Positions 22,701 through 31,372 of a DNA stretch of 38,457 nt are shown here, in pieces (within the stretch, counting starts at the first letter, position 1; each line of letters starts with the position of its first letter). The notes below the pieces were generated by a model. It ran no database searches, was not told the origin of the DNA, and saw nothing but the letters and a program-made list of their open reading frames with translations. The stretch is taken from positions 1 through 38,457 of the forward strand of contig NZ_BACI01000023.1 of assembly GCF_000225505.1 (NCBI RefSeq). The letters are read 5' to 3'. The DNA comes from Gordonia alkanivorans NBRC 16433. Lineage in GTDB: Bacteria; Actinomycetota; Actinomycetes; Mycobacteriales; Mycobacteriaceae. A program made the position numbers and the translations under genes.

Positions 22701-25700
22701 CTCGTCGTCCCGATCTCCGGTGCGGCCGTGCGCATCCCGCTGCTCGCCGGTCTCGGCGTGCGCGACGGCGGATCGCCGGTCGTCGGACTCGACGAGGCAG
22801 CCGGCGCGATGACCGAGATCCTCACGGTCGCCGCGGGCGGCGAACTCGCCGAGGTGACCGACGGCACCGCGACCACCACCATCACCTGGCAGCCCGACTC
22901 GGTGGCCGACCATGCATCGGTGACCGGCTTCTCCCTGCCCGCGCACCTGCGTCCGACCACCCCGACCGAGCCCTTCGGCTTCGCCGTCCCCGACACCCTG
23001 GTCGGCGCCTGCTGGCCCAGCGTGTTCAGCGTGATAGGTGCCGCCCGCACCGAGACCGGCGCACCGGTCGTCGAGGGTCTGCTCGACCTGGTCCACCTCG
23101 ACCATGCGATCGCTCTCACCGGTGAGATCCCCACGGAGACCGCCGAACTGACGGTGACCGCCCGTGCCGGCGCGGTCCGCGACTCCGACGTGGGCCGTGT
23201 CGTCGAGGTCTCGGTGGAGATCGCCGGGACTGCCGGCCCGATCGCCACCCTCGACGAGCGCTTCGCCATCCGCGGACGCCTCGGTGCCGCCGAGCTCACC
23301 GACCCGCTCCGCGCGGGCGGTGCCCCGAAGGCCGAGCAGTCGGCCACCCGCAAGCTGCTCCGTTCGGCCACCATCACCGCGCCGAACCGCATGCACGGCT
23401 TCGCCGTCGTCTCCGGTGACCGCAATCCGATCCACACCGACGCCTCGGCAGCCAAGCTGGCCGGACTCGGCGACCCGATCGTGCACGGCATGTGGCTGTC
23501 GGCTGCCGCGCAGCAGGTCGTCACCGCGACCGACTCGAAGAACCCGACCCCGTCGCCGCGACCGCTGATCGGCTGGACTGCACGCTATCTGGGGATGGTC
23601 CGCCTCGGCGACACCATCACCGTGCGCGTCGACCGTGTCGGCCTCGACAACGGCCGTGAGGTCGTCGAGGTCAGCGCCAAGGTCGGCGACAACCTCGTCA
23701 TGAGCGCCACCGGCCTCCTGGCCGCGCCGCGCACCGTCTACGCCTTCCCGGGGCAGGGCATCCAGAGCAAGGGCATGGGCCTCGACGCCCGGTCGCGGTC
23801 CAAGGCAGCCCGTGAGATCTGGGATCGCGCCGACAAGCACACGCGCAAGGCGCTCGGCTTCTCGATCCTGGCCGTCGTGCGGGACAACCCGACGACCCTG
23901 GTCGCCAACGGCACCACCTACAACCATCCCGACGGCGTGCTGTACCTGACGCAGTTCACCCAGGTCGCGATGGCGACCCTCGGTGTCGCGCAGATCGCCG
24001 AACTCAAGGAGGCCGGCGGCTTCGTCGAGGGCGCCATCACCTGTGGTCACTCCGTCGGCGAGTACAACGCTCTCGCCGCCTGCGCCGGCGTCCTGCCGCT
24101 CGAGGCGGTCCTCGAGGTCGTGTTCCAGCGCGGCGAGGCCATGCACCATCTCGTTCCGCGAGATGAGCAGGGCCGCAGCGACTACCGCATGGCCGCGATC
24201 CGGCCGAGCCAGTTCGGTCTCGCCGACGCCGATGTGACCGGCTTCGTCTCCGGCCTGGGTGCGGAGATCGGTGAGTTCCTCGAGGTCGTCAACCTCAACC
24301 TGCTCGGCTCGCAGTACGCGATCGCCGGCACGGTCCGGGGCCTGGAGCACCTCGAGGCCGAGATCGACCGTCGCCGTGCCGAGTTCGGTGGCAAGCGGGC
24401 GTTCATCCTCATCCCGGGTATCGACGTCCCGTTCCACTCCAGCGTCCTGCGCGCCGGTGTGCCGGAGTTCCGCGGCAAGCTCGAGGAGCTGCTGCCCGCC
24501 GACATCGACATCGACATCCTGATCGGCCGCTACATTCCGAACCTGGTGCCGCGCCTGTTCAACCTCGGACGCGATTTCGTCGAGGAGATCGCGGCGCTCG
24601 TGCCGTCCGATCCGCTGAACGAGGTCCTCGCCGACTGGGACAACTGGACCGCCAAGCCCACCGAGCTGGCCCGCGTTCTCCTGATCGAGCTCCTCGCCTG
24701 GCAGTTCGCGAGCCCGGTGCGCTGGATCGAGACCCAGGACCTGCTGTTCAGCGGTCCGGAGCGCGATGGTCTCGCCGTGCAGCGTTTCGTCGAGATCGGT
24801 CTGAAGGGTGCGCCGACCCTGACGGGTCTGGCCAACAACACCCTCAAGCTCGACGACTACGCCTCGGCCACCACCGAGGTGGTGAACGTCGAACGCGACT
24901 CCGACGTGATCCTGGCCAAGGATGCCGGTCACGAGCCGGAAGAGGACGAGATCGACGCTCCCGCAGAGTCGGCCGCCGCTCCGGCGGACGCTGCCCCCGC
25001 GGCGGCGGCACCGGCTCCGGCCGCTCCCGCCGGCGGCCCGCGTCCCGACGACATCACGTTCACCCCGTCGGATGCGGTGAAGTCCGTGATCGCCCTGTGG
25101 ACCAAGATGCGCGTCGACCAGATCGGTGCGGCCGACACCATCGAGGCGCTGTGCGACGGTGTGTCCTCACGCCGCAACCAGCTCCTGCTCGACATCGGCG
25201 GCGAGCTCGGACTCGGCGCCATCGACGGTGCGGCCGAGGCCGACATGGTCGCGCTGTCGTCGACCGTCGAGACACTCGCCCGCGGTTACCGGCCGCTGGG
25301 TGCGGTGCTCACCGACGCGGTCAGCGACCAGGTCCGCAAGGTCCTCGGCCCGCTGGGCAAGCGCCAGAACTACATCACCGACCGCGTCAGCAGCGTGTGG
25401 CAGCTCGGCCCCGGCTGGGGACTGCACACGACCGTGGCACTCGCACTGGGCACGCGGGACGGGGCCTCGGTCCGCGGTGAGGCACTGGGCAACCTGCTCG
25501 ACGGCCCGGTCGCCAACGCCGACGCGCTCGACGCGTTGATCGACAAGGCGGTCACCGCCGTGGGTGCCGAGAAGGGCATCGCGGTGGGCAAGCCCGCCGC
25601 CGAATCCGGCGGTGGGGCAACGGTCGACGCGGCTGCTCTCGGCGAGTTCACCGAGCAGATCACCGGCCGGTCGGGTGCGCTCGCCTCGGCGGCGTACACG

Positions 25701-28700
25701 GTGCTGGAGAAGCTGGGACTCGCCGAGGTCGCCGACCTCGCCGAGGCCGCGGCCGATCCCAACGCCGAGCTGGCCGAGCTGGTCAGTGCCGAACTCGGAT
25801 CAGACTGGGCGCGCACTGTCGCGCCGGCGTTCGACGACGCCAAGGTCGTGCTCATCGACGACCGGTGGGCAACCGCCCGTGAGGATCTCGTCCGTCTCTG
25901 GTTGGCCGACGAGCAGGAGCTCGACGCCGACTTCGAGAAGGTCGTCGGCGGGTTCGCCGGAGCCGGCGACACCGTCGCCGAACACGCCACCTGGTGGCAG
26001 GGCAAGGCCCTCGCGAACGGGAACGCCGTGCACGGCCGCGTCTTCGGTGCCATCGCGCACGCCGCCGAGAACCCCGAGAAGGGGATCTACAGCCGCGAGA
26101 TCGCCGTCGTCACCGGCGCCAGCAAGGGCTCGATCGCCGCAGGTGTGGTGGCCGGCCTCCTCGCCGGCGGTGCGACCGTCATCGCGACCACCTCGCGACT
26201 GAACTCCGAGCGTCTCGCCTTCTACAAGAAGCTCTATCGCGAGAACGCCCGCACCGGTGCCGCGCTGTGGATCGCCCCGGCGAACATGGCGTCGTACACC
26301 GACGTCGACGACCTGGTCGAGTGGGTGGCCGCGGAGCAGACCGAGAACCTCGGCGGCACGATCGCGGTGGTGAAGCCGGCCATGAAGCCGACGATGCTGT
26401 TCCCGTTCGCCGCTCCGCGGGTGGCCGGTGACCTCACCGACGCCGGCGCTCGCGCCGAGCTGGAGATGAAGGTCCTGCTGTGGTCGGTCGAGCGGCTGAT
26501 CGCCGGGCTGGCGGAGGTCCACTCCGACCACGACATCGCGGCCCGCCTCCACGTGGTGCTGCCGGGTTCCCCGAACCGCGGCATGTTCGGTGGCGACGGC
26601 GCCTACGGCGAGAGCAAGGCCGCCCTCGACGCGCTCGTGACCCGCTGGTCGGCCGAGGAGTCGTGGGGCTCGAAGACCACGCTGGCCCACGCCCTCATCG
26701 GCTGGGTGCGCGGCACCGGGCTGATGGGCCACAACGACGGCATGGTCGACGCGGTCGAGGCTGCGGGTGTCCGCACCTGGAGCACCGAGGAGATGGCCGC
26801 CAACCTGCTGACGCTGTGCACCCCCGAGCAGCGTGAGTCCGCGGCCACCGCTCCGGTCCTGGCCGACTTCACCGGCGGGCTCGACGCCTCGACCGACCTC
26901 AAGGCGCTCGCGGCCACCGCCGCAGCGGCTGCCGAGGCCGGCGAGGATGCCGACGAGGCATCGGCGACGACCACCGTCGCCGCACTCCCGGCGCCCGCCC
27001 GCGCTCCGCGCAGCATGCGTCCGGAATGGCCGACGATCGACGCGCGTCCCGAGGACCTGGTGGTCATCGTGGGTGCCGGCGAGCTCGGGCCGTACGGTTC
27101 GGCGCGTACCCGCTTCGAAATGGAGGTCGACGAGAAGCTATCGGCGGCAGGCGTTCTCGAGCTGGCCTGGAACACCGGTCTGATCCACTGGGATTCGGCT
27201 CCGAAGCCGGGCTGGTATGACACCGAGTCCGGTGATCCGGTGCCGGAGAGTGAGATCGCCGAGCGCTACCACGACGAGGTCGTGTCGCGGTGCGGCATTC
27301 GTCGCTACGCCGACGACGGCGCGATGGTCGACAACACCTCGCCGCTGCTCACCTCGGTGTTCCTCGACGAGGACCTGACCTTCACGGTCAACTCCGAGGC
27401 CGAGGCCCGTGCGTTCGCGAGTGCCAACCCCGAGAAGACGCGGGTCACGCAGAATCCCGACGGCGACTGGCAGGTCACGCGCCTGGCCGGCACGGAGATC
27501 CGTGTGCCGCGCAAGTTCTCGCTGACCCGTACCGTCGGCGGCCAGATCCCGACCGGCTTCGACCCGACCCGCTGGGGCGTCAGCCCCGACATGGTCGAGG
27601 CGATCGACCGGGTGGCCCTGTGGAACCTGGTCGCGACCGTCGATGCGTTCCTGTCGTCCGGCTTCACGCCGAGCGAGCTGATGCGTTGGGTACACCCCGG
27701 CCTCGTCGCCAACACCCAGGGCACCGGTATGGGTGGCATGGCCTCGATGCGGGACCTTTACATCAACACCCTGCTCGGTGAGGCCAACGCCAACGACATC
27801 CTGCAGGAGGCCCTGCCGAACATCGTTGCCGCGCACGTCGTCCAGTCGTACGTGGGCTCCTACGGCGCGATGATCCACCCGGTCGCGGCCTGCGCCACGG
27901 CAGCGGTGTCGGTCGAGGAGGGCGTCGACAAGATCCGTCTCGGCAAGGCGCTGTTCGCGGTGGCCGGCGGCTTCGACGACCTCGGCATCGAGGGCATCGT
28001 CGGCTTCGGTGCGATGTCGGCGACCGCCGACTCGGCGAAGATGACCGCACGCGGCATCGACGACCGCCGGTTCTCGCGGGCCAACGACCGCCGACGCGGC
28101 GGGTTCGTCGAGTCGGCCGGTGGTGGCACGATCCTGCTCGCCCGCGGCGACGTGGCGGCGCAGATGGGTCTGCCGGTCCTCGGTGTGGTGGCGTGGGCGC
28201 AGAGCTTCGGCGACGGCGTGCACACCTCGATCCCGGCTCCGGGACTCGGTGCCCTGGGTGCAGCCCGCGGTGCGCTGTCCTCGCCGCTGGCCAACGCCCT
28301 GAACTCGCTCGGTGTCACCGCCGACGACGTCGCGCTGGTGTCCAAGCACGACACGTCGACGAAGGCCAACGACCCCAACGAGTCCGAGCTGCACGAGCGC
28401 CTCGCCGAGGCGATCGGACGCAACACCGGCGCCCCGCTGTTCGTGGTGTCGCAGAAGTCGCTCACCGGCCACGCCAAGGGCGGTGCCGCGGCCTTCCAGC
28501 TGATCGGCCTGTGCCAGATGCTCCGCGACGGGGTCATCCCGCCGAACCGCAGCCTCGACTGCGTCGACGAGAAGATGAAGGAGTACCCGCACCTGGTGTG
28601 GCCGCGCGAGACGCTGCAGCTGGGGGAGCGGTTCCCGCTCAAGGCCGGTCTGCTGACCAGCCTCGGCTTCGGTCACGTGTCCGGGCTCATCGCGGTCGTC

Positions 28701-28964
28701 CACCCGGAGGCCTTCATCGCCTCCCTGGCACCCGAGGAGCGGGAGACCTACCGGAAGCGGGCTGATGAGCGTGCGCGCCTGGGCAGCCAGCGCTTCCTGC
28801 AGTCGATCTGCGGGGGCGAGCCGGCCTACCAGCGGCCGCCGAACCGCCGCTTCGACGAGTCGGTCGACGAGCACGACGCCGAGGCGGGCATGCTCCTCGA
28901 CCCGTCGGTGCGCCTCGACGCGGCGGACGTGTACGGGTCCGGTCCGGTTCCGGAAACCCGGTGA
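19722..28964 (+). CDS. fas: Type I fatty acid synthase, single chain
   Basis: Iterative FAS I making long acyl-CoA primers for phospholipids and mycolic acids in the cytoplasm. The 3080 residues are close to the mycobacterial length (about 3070) in the fused yeast-type order. Acetyltransferase: VIGHSQGS with Ser148. Enoyl reductase: MLLAGMTPTTVDPAI near 423. Dehydratase: SGDRNPIHTDASAAKL near 1231 with VHGMW. Malonyl/palmitoyl transferase: VYAFPGQGIQSKG near 1340 and CGHSVGEYNAL with Ser1444. After an Ala/Pro linker (about 1745-1775) comes the ACP, with the pantetheine serine in GVSSRRNQ near 1815. Ketoreductase: VVTGASKGSIAAGVV near 2127. Ketosynthase: AACATAAVSVEEG with Cys2724, His2876 in SKHDTSTKAND and His2917 in GHAKGG. 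All active sites look intact. The stop overlaps a GTG for acpS. Confidence 0.98.
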   Translation: MTVDQFRTGSQGAANAERPTTTLIDRLAQGEPYAISFGGQGGAWLPTLAELVVDADLEHRIGGIVEAAERLVAPVADDLVVARADGFHPLAWVHAHDAGEEVPTEAALADFTLSGPGVLLTQLAAIEALRKQGLDTASIPPSAVIGHSQGSLATDAVGAEGNAAEAGEGLLLAVAHLIGAAGSLIARRRGLGVTTDGTPMLAVNNVTPARVDEVLAQYRATLPESDLATAPVVSIKNSRNALVLSGAPRHLAGFVALCERIAAAEADERKRKLTGGAPFAPKFDHLQVSVAFHHPNMAEAVELVGAWADRCGIDRELATRHAHDILVAHVDWVSSVDEVVAGGAKWILDFGPGDIATRLTSSLVRGQGVGLVPAALRVGQRNLFSPGGVPEVATPWSQFAPTLVELPDGRTVVETAFTRLTGRSPMLLAGMTPTTVDPAIVAAAANAGHWAELAGGGQVTEDIFARNIATLTDLLEPGREAQFNALFLDPYLWKLQLGGKRLVQKARAQGAPLDGVIVSAGIPELEDAVALVDEFVEAGLRFVAFKPGTVEQIRSVVRIANEVPHHPVIVQIEGGRAGGHHSWEDLDDLLLATYGELRARPNVVICVGGGVGTPERASEYLTGVWSSGYGYPLMPLDGILIGTAAMAAKEATTTPEVKQLLVDTVGIDEWIGAGHATAGMASGRSQLGADIHEVDNTASRCGRLLDEVAGDAEAVAARRDEIIAAMADTAKPYFGDVAEMTYREWLDRYATLAVGDANGDQHPWADITWQQRFVEMLQRTEARMHPQDSGPIPTMFAELSSTDDPHAAIDALGSVYREIDTDVLHPADVAFFLEQCRTPGKPVNFVPVIDKDVRRWWRSDSLWQAHDTRYGADAVCVIPGPVAVAGITRVDEPVGELLDRFEAQVVTDLLTAGVRSVEVASRHRAGLVEDAGVLTAVLESDDVSWAGRIVPSPVALLGDRAAWSIVAPERAEHEPTGAVIEQTGTENGVVRFDLVVPISGAAVRIPLLAGLGVRDGGSPVVGLDEAAGAMTEILTVAAGGELAEVTDGTATTTITWQPDSVADHASVTGFSLPAHLRPTTPTEPFGFAVPDTLVGACWPSVFSVIGAARTETGAPVVEGLLDLVHLDHAIALTGEIPTETAELTVTARAGAVRDSDVGRVVEVSVEIAGTAGPIATLDERFAIRGRLGAAELTDPLRAGGAPKAEQSATRKLLRSATITAPNRMHGFAVVSGDRNPIHTDASAAKLAGLGDPIVHGMWLSAAAQQVVTATDSKNPTPSPRPLIGWTARYLGMVRLGDTITVRVDRVGLDNGREVVEVSAKVGDNLVMSATGLLAAPRTVYAFPGQGIQSKGMGLDARSRSKAAREIWDRADKHTRKALGFSILAVVRDNPTTLVANGTTYNHPDGVLYLTQFTQVAMATLGVAQIAELKEAGGFVEGAITCGHSVGEYNALAACAGVLPLEAVLEVVFQRGEAMHHLVPRDEQGRSDYRMAAIRPSQFGLADADVTGFVSGLGAEIGEFLEVVNLNLLGSQYAIAGTVRGLEHLEAEIDRRRAEFGGKRAFILIPGIDVPFHSSVLRAGVPEFRGKLEELLPADIDIDILIGRYIPNLVPRLFNLGRDFVEEIAALVPSDPLNEVLADWDNWTAKPTELARVLLIELLAWQFASPVRWIETQDLLFSGPERDGLAVQRFVEIGLKGAPTLTGLANNTLKLDDYASATTEVVNVERDSDVILAKDAGHEPEEDEIDAPAESAAAPADAAPAAAAPAPAAPAGGPRPDDITFTPSDAVKSVIALWTKMRVDQIGAADTIEALCDGVSSRRNQLLLDIGGELGLGAIDGAAEADMVALSSTVETLARGYRPLGAVLTDAVSDQVRKVLGPLGKRQNYITDRVSSVWQLGPGWGLHTTVALALGTRDGASVRGEALGNLLDGPVANADALDALIDKAVTAVGAEKGIAVGKPAAESGGGATVDAAALGEFTEQITGRSGALASAAYTVLEKLGLAEVADLAEAAADPNAELAELVSAELGSDWARTVAPAFDDAKVVLIDDRWATAREDLVRLWLADEQELDADFEKVVGGFAGAGDTVAEHATWWQGKALANGNAVHGRVFGAIAHAAENPEKGIYSREIAVVTGASKGSIAAGVVAGLLAGGATVIATTSRLNSERLAFYKKLYRENARTGAALWIAPANMASYTDVDDLVEWVAAEQTENLGGTIAVVKPAMKPTMLFPFAAPRVAGDLTDAGARAELEMKVLLWSVERLIAGLAEVHSDHDIAARLHVVLPGSPNRGMFGGDGAYGESKAALDALVTRWSAEESWGSKTTLAHALIGWVRGTGLMGHNDGMVDAVEAAGVRTWSTEEMAANLLTLCTPEQRESAATAPVLADFTGGLDASTDLKALAATAAAAAEAGEDADEASATTTVAALPAPARAPRSMRPEWPTIDARPEDLVVIVGAGELGPYGSARTRFEMEVDEKLSAAGVLELAWNTGLIHWDSAPKPGWYDTESGDPVPESEIAERYHDEVVSRCGIRRYADDGAMVDNTSPLLTSVFLDEDLTFTVNSEAEARAFASANPEKTRVTQNPDGDWQVTRLAGTEIRVPRKFSLTRTVGGQIPTGFDPTRWGVSPDMVEAIDRVALWNLVATVDAFLSSGFTPSELMRWVHPGLVANTQGTGMGGMASMRDLYINTLLGEANANDILQEALPNIVAAHVVQSYVGSYGAMIHPVAACATAAVSVEEGVDKIRLGKALFAVAGGFDDLGIEGIVGFGAMSATADSAKMTARGIDDRRFSRANDRRRGGFVESAGGGTILLARGDVAAQMGLPVLGVVAWAQSFGDGVHTSIPAPGLGALGAARGALSSPLANALNSLGVTADDVALVSKHDTSTKANDPNESELHERLAEAIGRNTGAPLFVVSQKSLTGHAKGGAAAFQLIGLCQMLRDGVIPPNRSLDCVDEKMKEYPHLVWPRETLQLGERFPLKAGLLTSLGFGHVSGLIAVVHPEAFIASLAPEERETYRKRADERARLGSQRFLQSICGGEPAYQRPPNRRFDESVDEHDAEAGMLLDPSVRLDAADVYGSGPVPETR

Positions 28965-29395
28965 CGGCAGCGGATTCGAGCAGTGAGGCGAAGCCGGAAG
29001 AGATGAGCGTTCTCGGAGTGGGGATCGACATCGTGTCGATCCCGGAGTTCGCCGAGCAGCTCCGGCAGCCGGGAACGACGTTCGCCGACCGGTTCACGGT
29101 CGGCGAACGGCGGGACTCGGCTGCCGGAACCGGCGACGACGCACGGCATCTCGCCGCGCGCTGGGCGGCGAAGGAAGCCGTCGTGAAAGCCTGGTCGGTG
29201 AGCCGGTTCTCGCGGTCCCCGTTGCTGCCCCTGATCCGGCACAGCGACATCGAGGTCGTCACCGACAACTGGGGCAGGCCGGCGATCCGGCTGTCCGGCG
29301 AGATCGGCAATCACCTGCGCGACACCGTCGTCCACGTGTCCCTGACGCACGACGGGGACACCGCGGCGGCGGTAGCGATCCTCGAGGGCAGATAG
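28961..29395 (+). CDS. acpS: Holo-[acyl-carrier-protein] synthase
   Basis: Transfers 4'-phosphopantetheine from CoA to the ACP serine, here most likely that of the adjacent FAS I. The sequence has GVGIDIVSIPEFAE (metal-binding Asp in the GIDIV motif), FTVGER, and RHLAARWAAKEAVVKAW, where WAAKEAxxKA is the AcpS signature with the catalytic Glu. It ends HVSLTHDGDTAAAVAIL. The GTG at 28961 overlaps the fas stop by four bases (GTGA) and gives 144 residues. The ATG at 29003 gives 130 residues, the length I recall for M. tuberculosis AcpS, so the first 14 residues are uncertain. The fas-acpS pair is conserved across mycolate bacteria. Confidence 0.94.
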   Translation: MTAADSSSEAKPEEMSVLGVGIDIVSIPEFAEQLRQPGTTFADRFTVGERRDSAAGTGDDARHLAARWAAKEAVVKAWSVSRFSRSPLLPLIRHSDIEVVTDNWGRPAIRLSGEIGNHLRDTVVHVSLTHDGDTAAAVAILEGR

Positions 29396-29424
29396 GCCCC
29401 ACACCCTCAGGGCCGCCACGACCC

Positions 29425-30051
29425 TCAGACCGTCGTCGACTCCTCGAGCAGCAGATAGCCCGCGAGCATCCGCTTGAGTTCGGCGACGGTCTCGTCGTGG
29501 TCGTGGCCGTCCTGCACCGAGAAACTGAGCAACGAGTACGCCGTGTGCACCAGCACCTGCGACATCATCTCGCGACGTTCACGCTGAGAAGGCGTGAGCG
29601 GTGCGATGATCCGTGCGACCTGTTCTGCGAGCACGCGTTCGTTCTCCGACGCGGTCGCACGCGTGGCGGGCGTCGACTGCACCGCCAGCCACACCGCACG
29701 CCGTGACGGGTCGGTGCGCCACAGTGCCGCGAGATGGTCGAGGAACTTCTCGAGCAGGCTGGGCCACTCGAGCGACGGCACCTCGGTGGCGAACGCGGTC
29801 AGCTCCTCGCGGACGTCGACGGTGTCCTGCCGGTCGAGTTCGCAGACGATGACGTATTTGTTCGCGAAGTACTGGTACAGCGTCCCGATCGGGACCTCGG
29901 CGCGCGCCGCGATCTCCTCACACGTCAGCGATTCGAAACCGACGTCGATCAGCAGTTCGCGGGCCGCCTCGAGCATCGCCTGGAACTTGCGTTTGCTTCG
30001 TTCCTGCGTGGGCCGCTTGCGCGGCATCAGCGGTTCGGCGGACTCGGTCAT
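29425..30051 (-). CDS. TetR/AcrR-family transcriptional regulator
   Basis: The product has 208 residues. The N-terminal helix-turn-helix runs about residues 16-65: RSKRKFQAMLEAARELLIDVG, FESLTCEEIAARAEVPIGT and LYQYFANKYVIV are all standard for the family. The C-terminal ligand domain is helical with no motif that tells the ligand. It lies 12 bases downstream of bcp on the same strand, so the two form an operon, and it is convergent with acpS. In M. tuberculosis the corresponding place between acpS and bcp is taken by Rv2522c, an unrelated gene, as I recall, so this looks like a lineage-specific replacement. Candidate targets are its own operon and fas-acpS, both unproven. Confidence 0.9.
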   Translation of the reverse strand: MTESAEPLMPRKRPTQERSKRKFQAMLEAARELLIDVGFESLTCEEIAARAEVPIGTLYQYFANKYVIVCELDRQDTVDVREELTAFATEVPSLEWPSLLEKFLDHLAALWRTDPSRRAVWLAVQSTPATRATASENERVLAEQVARIIAPLTPSQRERREMMSQVLVHTAYSLLSFSVQDGHDHDETVAELKRMLAGYLLLEESTTV

Positions 30052-30063
30052 CGGAGGTGGATC

Positions 30064-30555
30064 TCAGACGGACAGGTCGCGGCGCAGCTTGGCCACGTGT
30101 CCGGTGGCGCGGACGTTGTACTGCGCGAGCGCGATGGTGCCGTCGGTGTCGACGAGAAACGTGGAGCGGATGACGCCGGTGACGGTCTTGCCGTACATCT
30201 TCTTCTCGCCGAAGGCGCCCCACTCGGTGAGCACCTTCTTCTCGGGGTCGCTCAGCAGGGGGAAGGTCAGCCCTTCCTTCTCGACGAACTTGGCCAGCTT
30301 GGCCGGCTTGTCCGGGGAGATGCCGAGCACCGTCAGGCCGGCGTCGTTCAGCTCGGCGAGATTGTCGCGAAAATCACACGCCTGCTTGGTGCAGCCGGGC
30401 GTCGACGCCGCCGGGTAGAAGTAGACGATGACCTTCCGTCCGGCATAGTCGGACAACGACACCGGATTCTCGTTCGCGTCGGGCAGGGTGAACGCGGGTG
30501 CGCGATCACCGACGGACAAACGCTGTGCCTCCACCGGGGGAGTGACCTCTGCCAT
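30064..30555 (-). CDS. bcp: Thioredoxin-dependent peroxiredoxin Bcp
   Basis: Reduces hydrogen peroxide and organic or lipid hydroperoxides with thiols from thioredoxin. The 163 residues carry FYPAASTPGCTKQACDFRD with the peroxidatic Cys55 and resolving Cys60 five residues apart, as in the atypical 2-Cys BCP/PrxQ class. DFRDNLAEL and VLGISPDKPAKLAKFVEK follow. An unusual ALA-containing variant (PAAST rather than PKAxT) sits before the active cysteine. It heads an operon with the TetR gene. A -10 hexamer 7 bases before the ATG suggests a leaderless message. The position next to fas-acpS is conserved with M. tuberculosis Rv2521. Confidence 0.95.
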   Translation of the reverse strand: MAEVTPPVEAQRLSVGDRAPAFTLPDANENPVSLSDYAGRKVIVYFYPAASTPGCTKQACDFRDNLAELNDAGLTVLGISPDKPAKLAKFVEKEGLTFPLLSDPEKKVLTEWGAFGEKKMYGKTVTGVIRSTFLVDTDGTIALAQYNVRATGHVAKLRRDLSV

Positions 30556-30584
30556 GACAGTCAGGCTAGTGCATGGTCACATGC
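30556..30584 (-). promoter_or_regulatory. bcp promoter (-10 TAGCCT) with adjacent palindrome
   Basis: On the minus strand TAGCCT (30568 to 30563) stands 7 bases before the bcp ATG. GCATGGTCACATGC (30571-30584) has 5-base inverted arms around GTCA and lies just upstream of the -10 hexamer, where a repressor such as the operon's own TetR product could bind. The arms are short, so the operator call is tentative. Confidence 0.4.
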
Positions 30585-30613
30585 CGCGACGGGAGGATGT
30601 CGTAGCATCGAAC

Positions 30614-30631
30614 CGCCGCCGTCCGGCGGCG
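30614..30631. repeat. 8-bp GC inverted repeat in the bcp/DUF3618 gap
   Basis: CGCCGCCG and CGGCGGCG are separated only by TC. It lies between the divergent bcp and DUF3618 genes and may be structural; no function is evident. Confidence 0.4.
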
Positions 30632-30705
30632 ATCTGGACAGTCAATGACAACGCGTGAGCAGTGACGACGCGTAACTAGAGCGAGAAGCGCCGGAAGGAT
30701 GCAAC

Positions 30706-30927
30706 GTGGCCGGAGACACCGAACGTATCGAGCAGGAGATCGCCAAGGCCCGTGAGGACCTTGCCAGCACGCTCGACGCGCTCGCCGAACGTGCCAACCC
30801 GCAGCGCCTCGCCGACGACGCCAAATCCAAGGCTCTGGCGACGCTGCAGAAGCCCGCGGTCATGTACTCCATCGCCGGCGTGGGGGCACTCGTGCTCGTG
30901 CTCGTGGTCCGCAAGATCACCAGCTGA
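30706..30927 (+). CDS. DUF3618 small membrane protein (Rv2520c-like)
   Basis: The product has 73 residues from GTG at 30706, with a strong GGAAGGA (30693-30699) 6 bases upstream. DTERIEQEIAKAREDLASTLDALAER is the conserved amphipathic N-terminal helix of DUF3618. The C-terminal third, VMYSIAGVGALVLVLVVRK, is a single membrane helix with a short basic end, so the protein is likely anchored with its helix in the cytoplasm. Function is unknown. The place beside bcp matches M. tuberculosis Rv2520c. Confidence 0.85.
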   Translation: MAGDTERIEQEIAKAREDLASTLDALAERANPQRLADDAKSKALATLQKPAVMYSIAGVGALVLVLVVRKITS

Positions 30928-30997
30928 CCCACGCCGCTGCCGGCACCCCGGGAAGCGACGGCCTCAAACCCGCGCAAACCCGCTCCGACCAGGCGAT

Positions 30998-31027
30998 TTC
31001 ACAACTGGGGATGGTGTCATGTAATGT
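30998..31027 (+). promoter_or_regulatory. Promoter of tRNA-Lys
   Basis: TTCACA (30998-31003) and TAATGT (31022-31027) are separated by 18 bases and fit -35 and -10 elements. The transcript would begin near 31034, about 37 bases before the tRNA. An imperfect hairpin (around 31033-31060, TCGCC...GGCGA) lies in the leader. Confidence 0.5.
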
Positions 31028-31070
31028 TCCTTCTCGCCGCCGGGAGGTACTCCGGAGGCGAAAAAGGCAA

Positions 31071-31143
<73 letters not shown>

Positions 31144-31151
31144 CAGAGTTT

Positions 31152-31188
31152 CACAAGACGCCTCGCAGCAATTGCGAGGCGTCTTGTG
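31152..31188 (+). terminator. 16-bp hairpin terminator after tRNA-Lys
   Basis: CACAAGACGCCTCGCA (31152-31167) pairs perfectly with TGCGAGGCGTCTTGTG (31173-31188) around the loop GCAAT, 8 bases after the tRNA. There is no T tract, as is common for actinobacterial terminators. Confidence 0.8.
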
Positions 31189-31299
31189 GCATATCAGGGT
31201 TTGTGACGCAGTGGCCTGCGGAGGTCGGTGTCGCGGGCGGTGCGCAGGACACGCCGCCGAACGGACGACACACAGCGGAGCTCACAGACCGGGTTCTCG

Positions 31300-31305
31300 T
31301 ACACT
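31300..31305 (+). promoter_or_regulatory. -10 element TACACT of the transpeptidase gene
   Basis: TACACT fits the sigma-A -10 pattern and would start a transcript near 31313 with a leader of about 60 bases that includes the GGGAGAGAG ribosome binding site. No clear -35 element is seen. Confidence 0.4.
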
Positions 31306-31372
31306 GGTGCGAGATTCGGGGAGGCATTCGGCCGACCGGTCATCAGAGTCGGGCGTGACAGGCGGGAGAGAG

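Noticed and set aside
20802..24932. A 1376-codon open frame antisense to fas, and another of 578 codons at 27138-28874
   Set aside because: High GC at third positions removes stop codons from the opposite strand. The products are low-complexity (Gly, Asp, Arg, Val) with no motifs, while the plus strand encodes an intact FAS I.
19722..28964. Polyketide synthase rather than fatty acid synthase
   Set aside because: The domain order (transferase, enoyl reductase, dehydratase, malonyl/palmitoyl transferase, ACP, ketoreductase, ketosynthase), the length and the acpS neighbour are those of actinobacterial FAS I.
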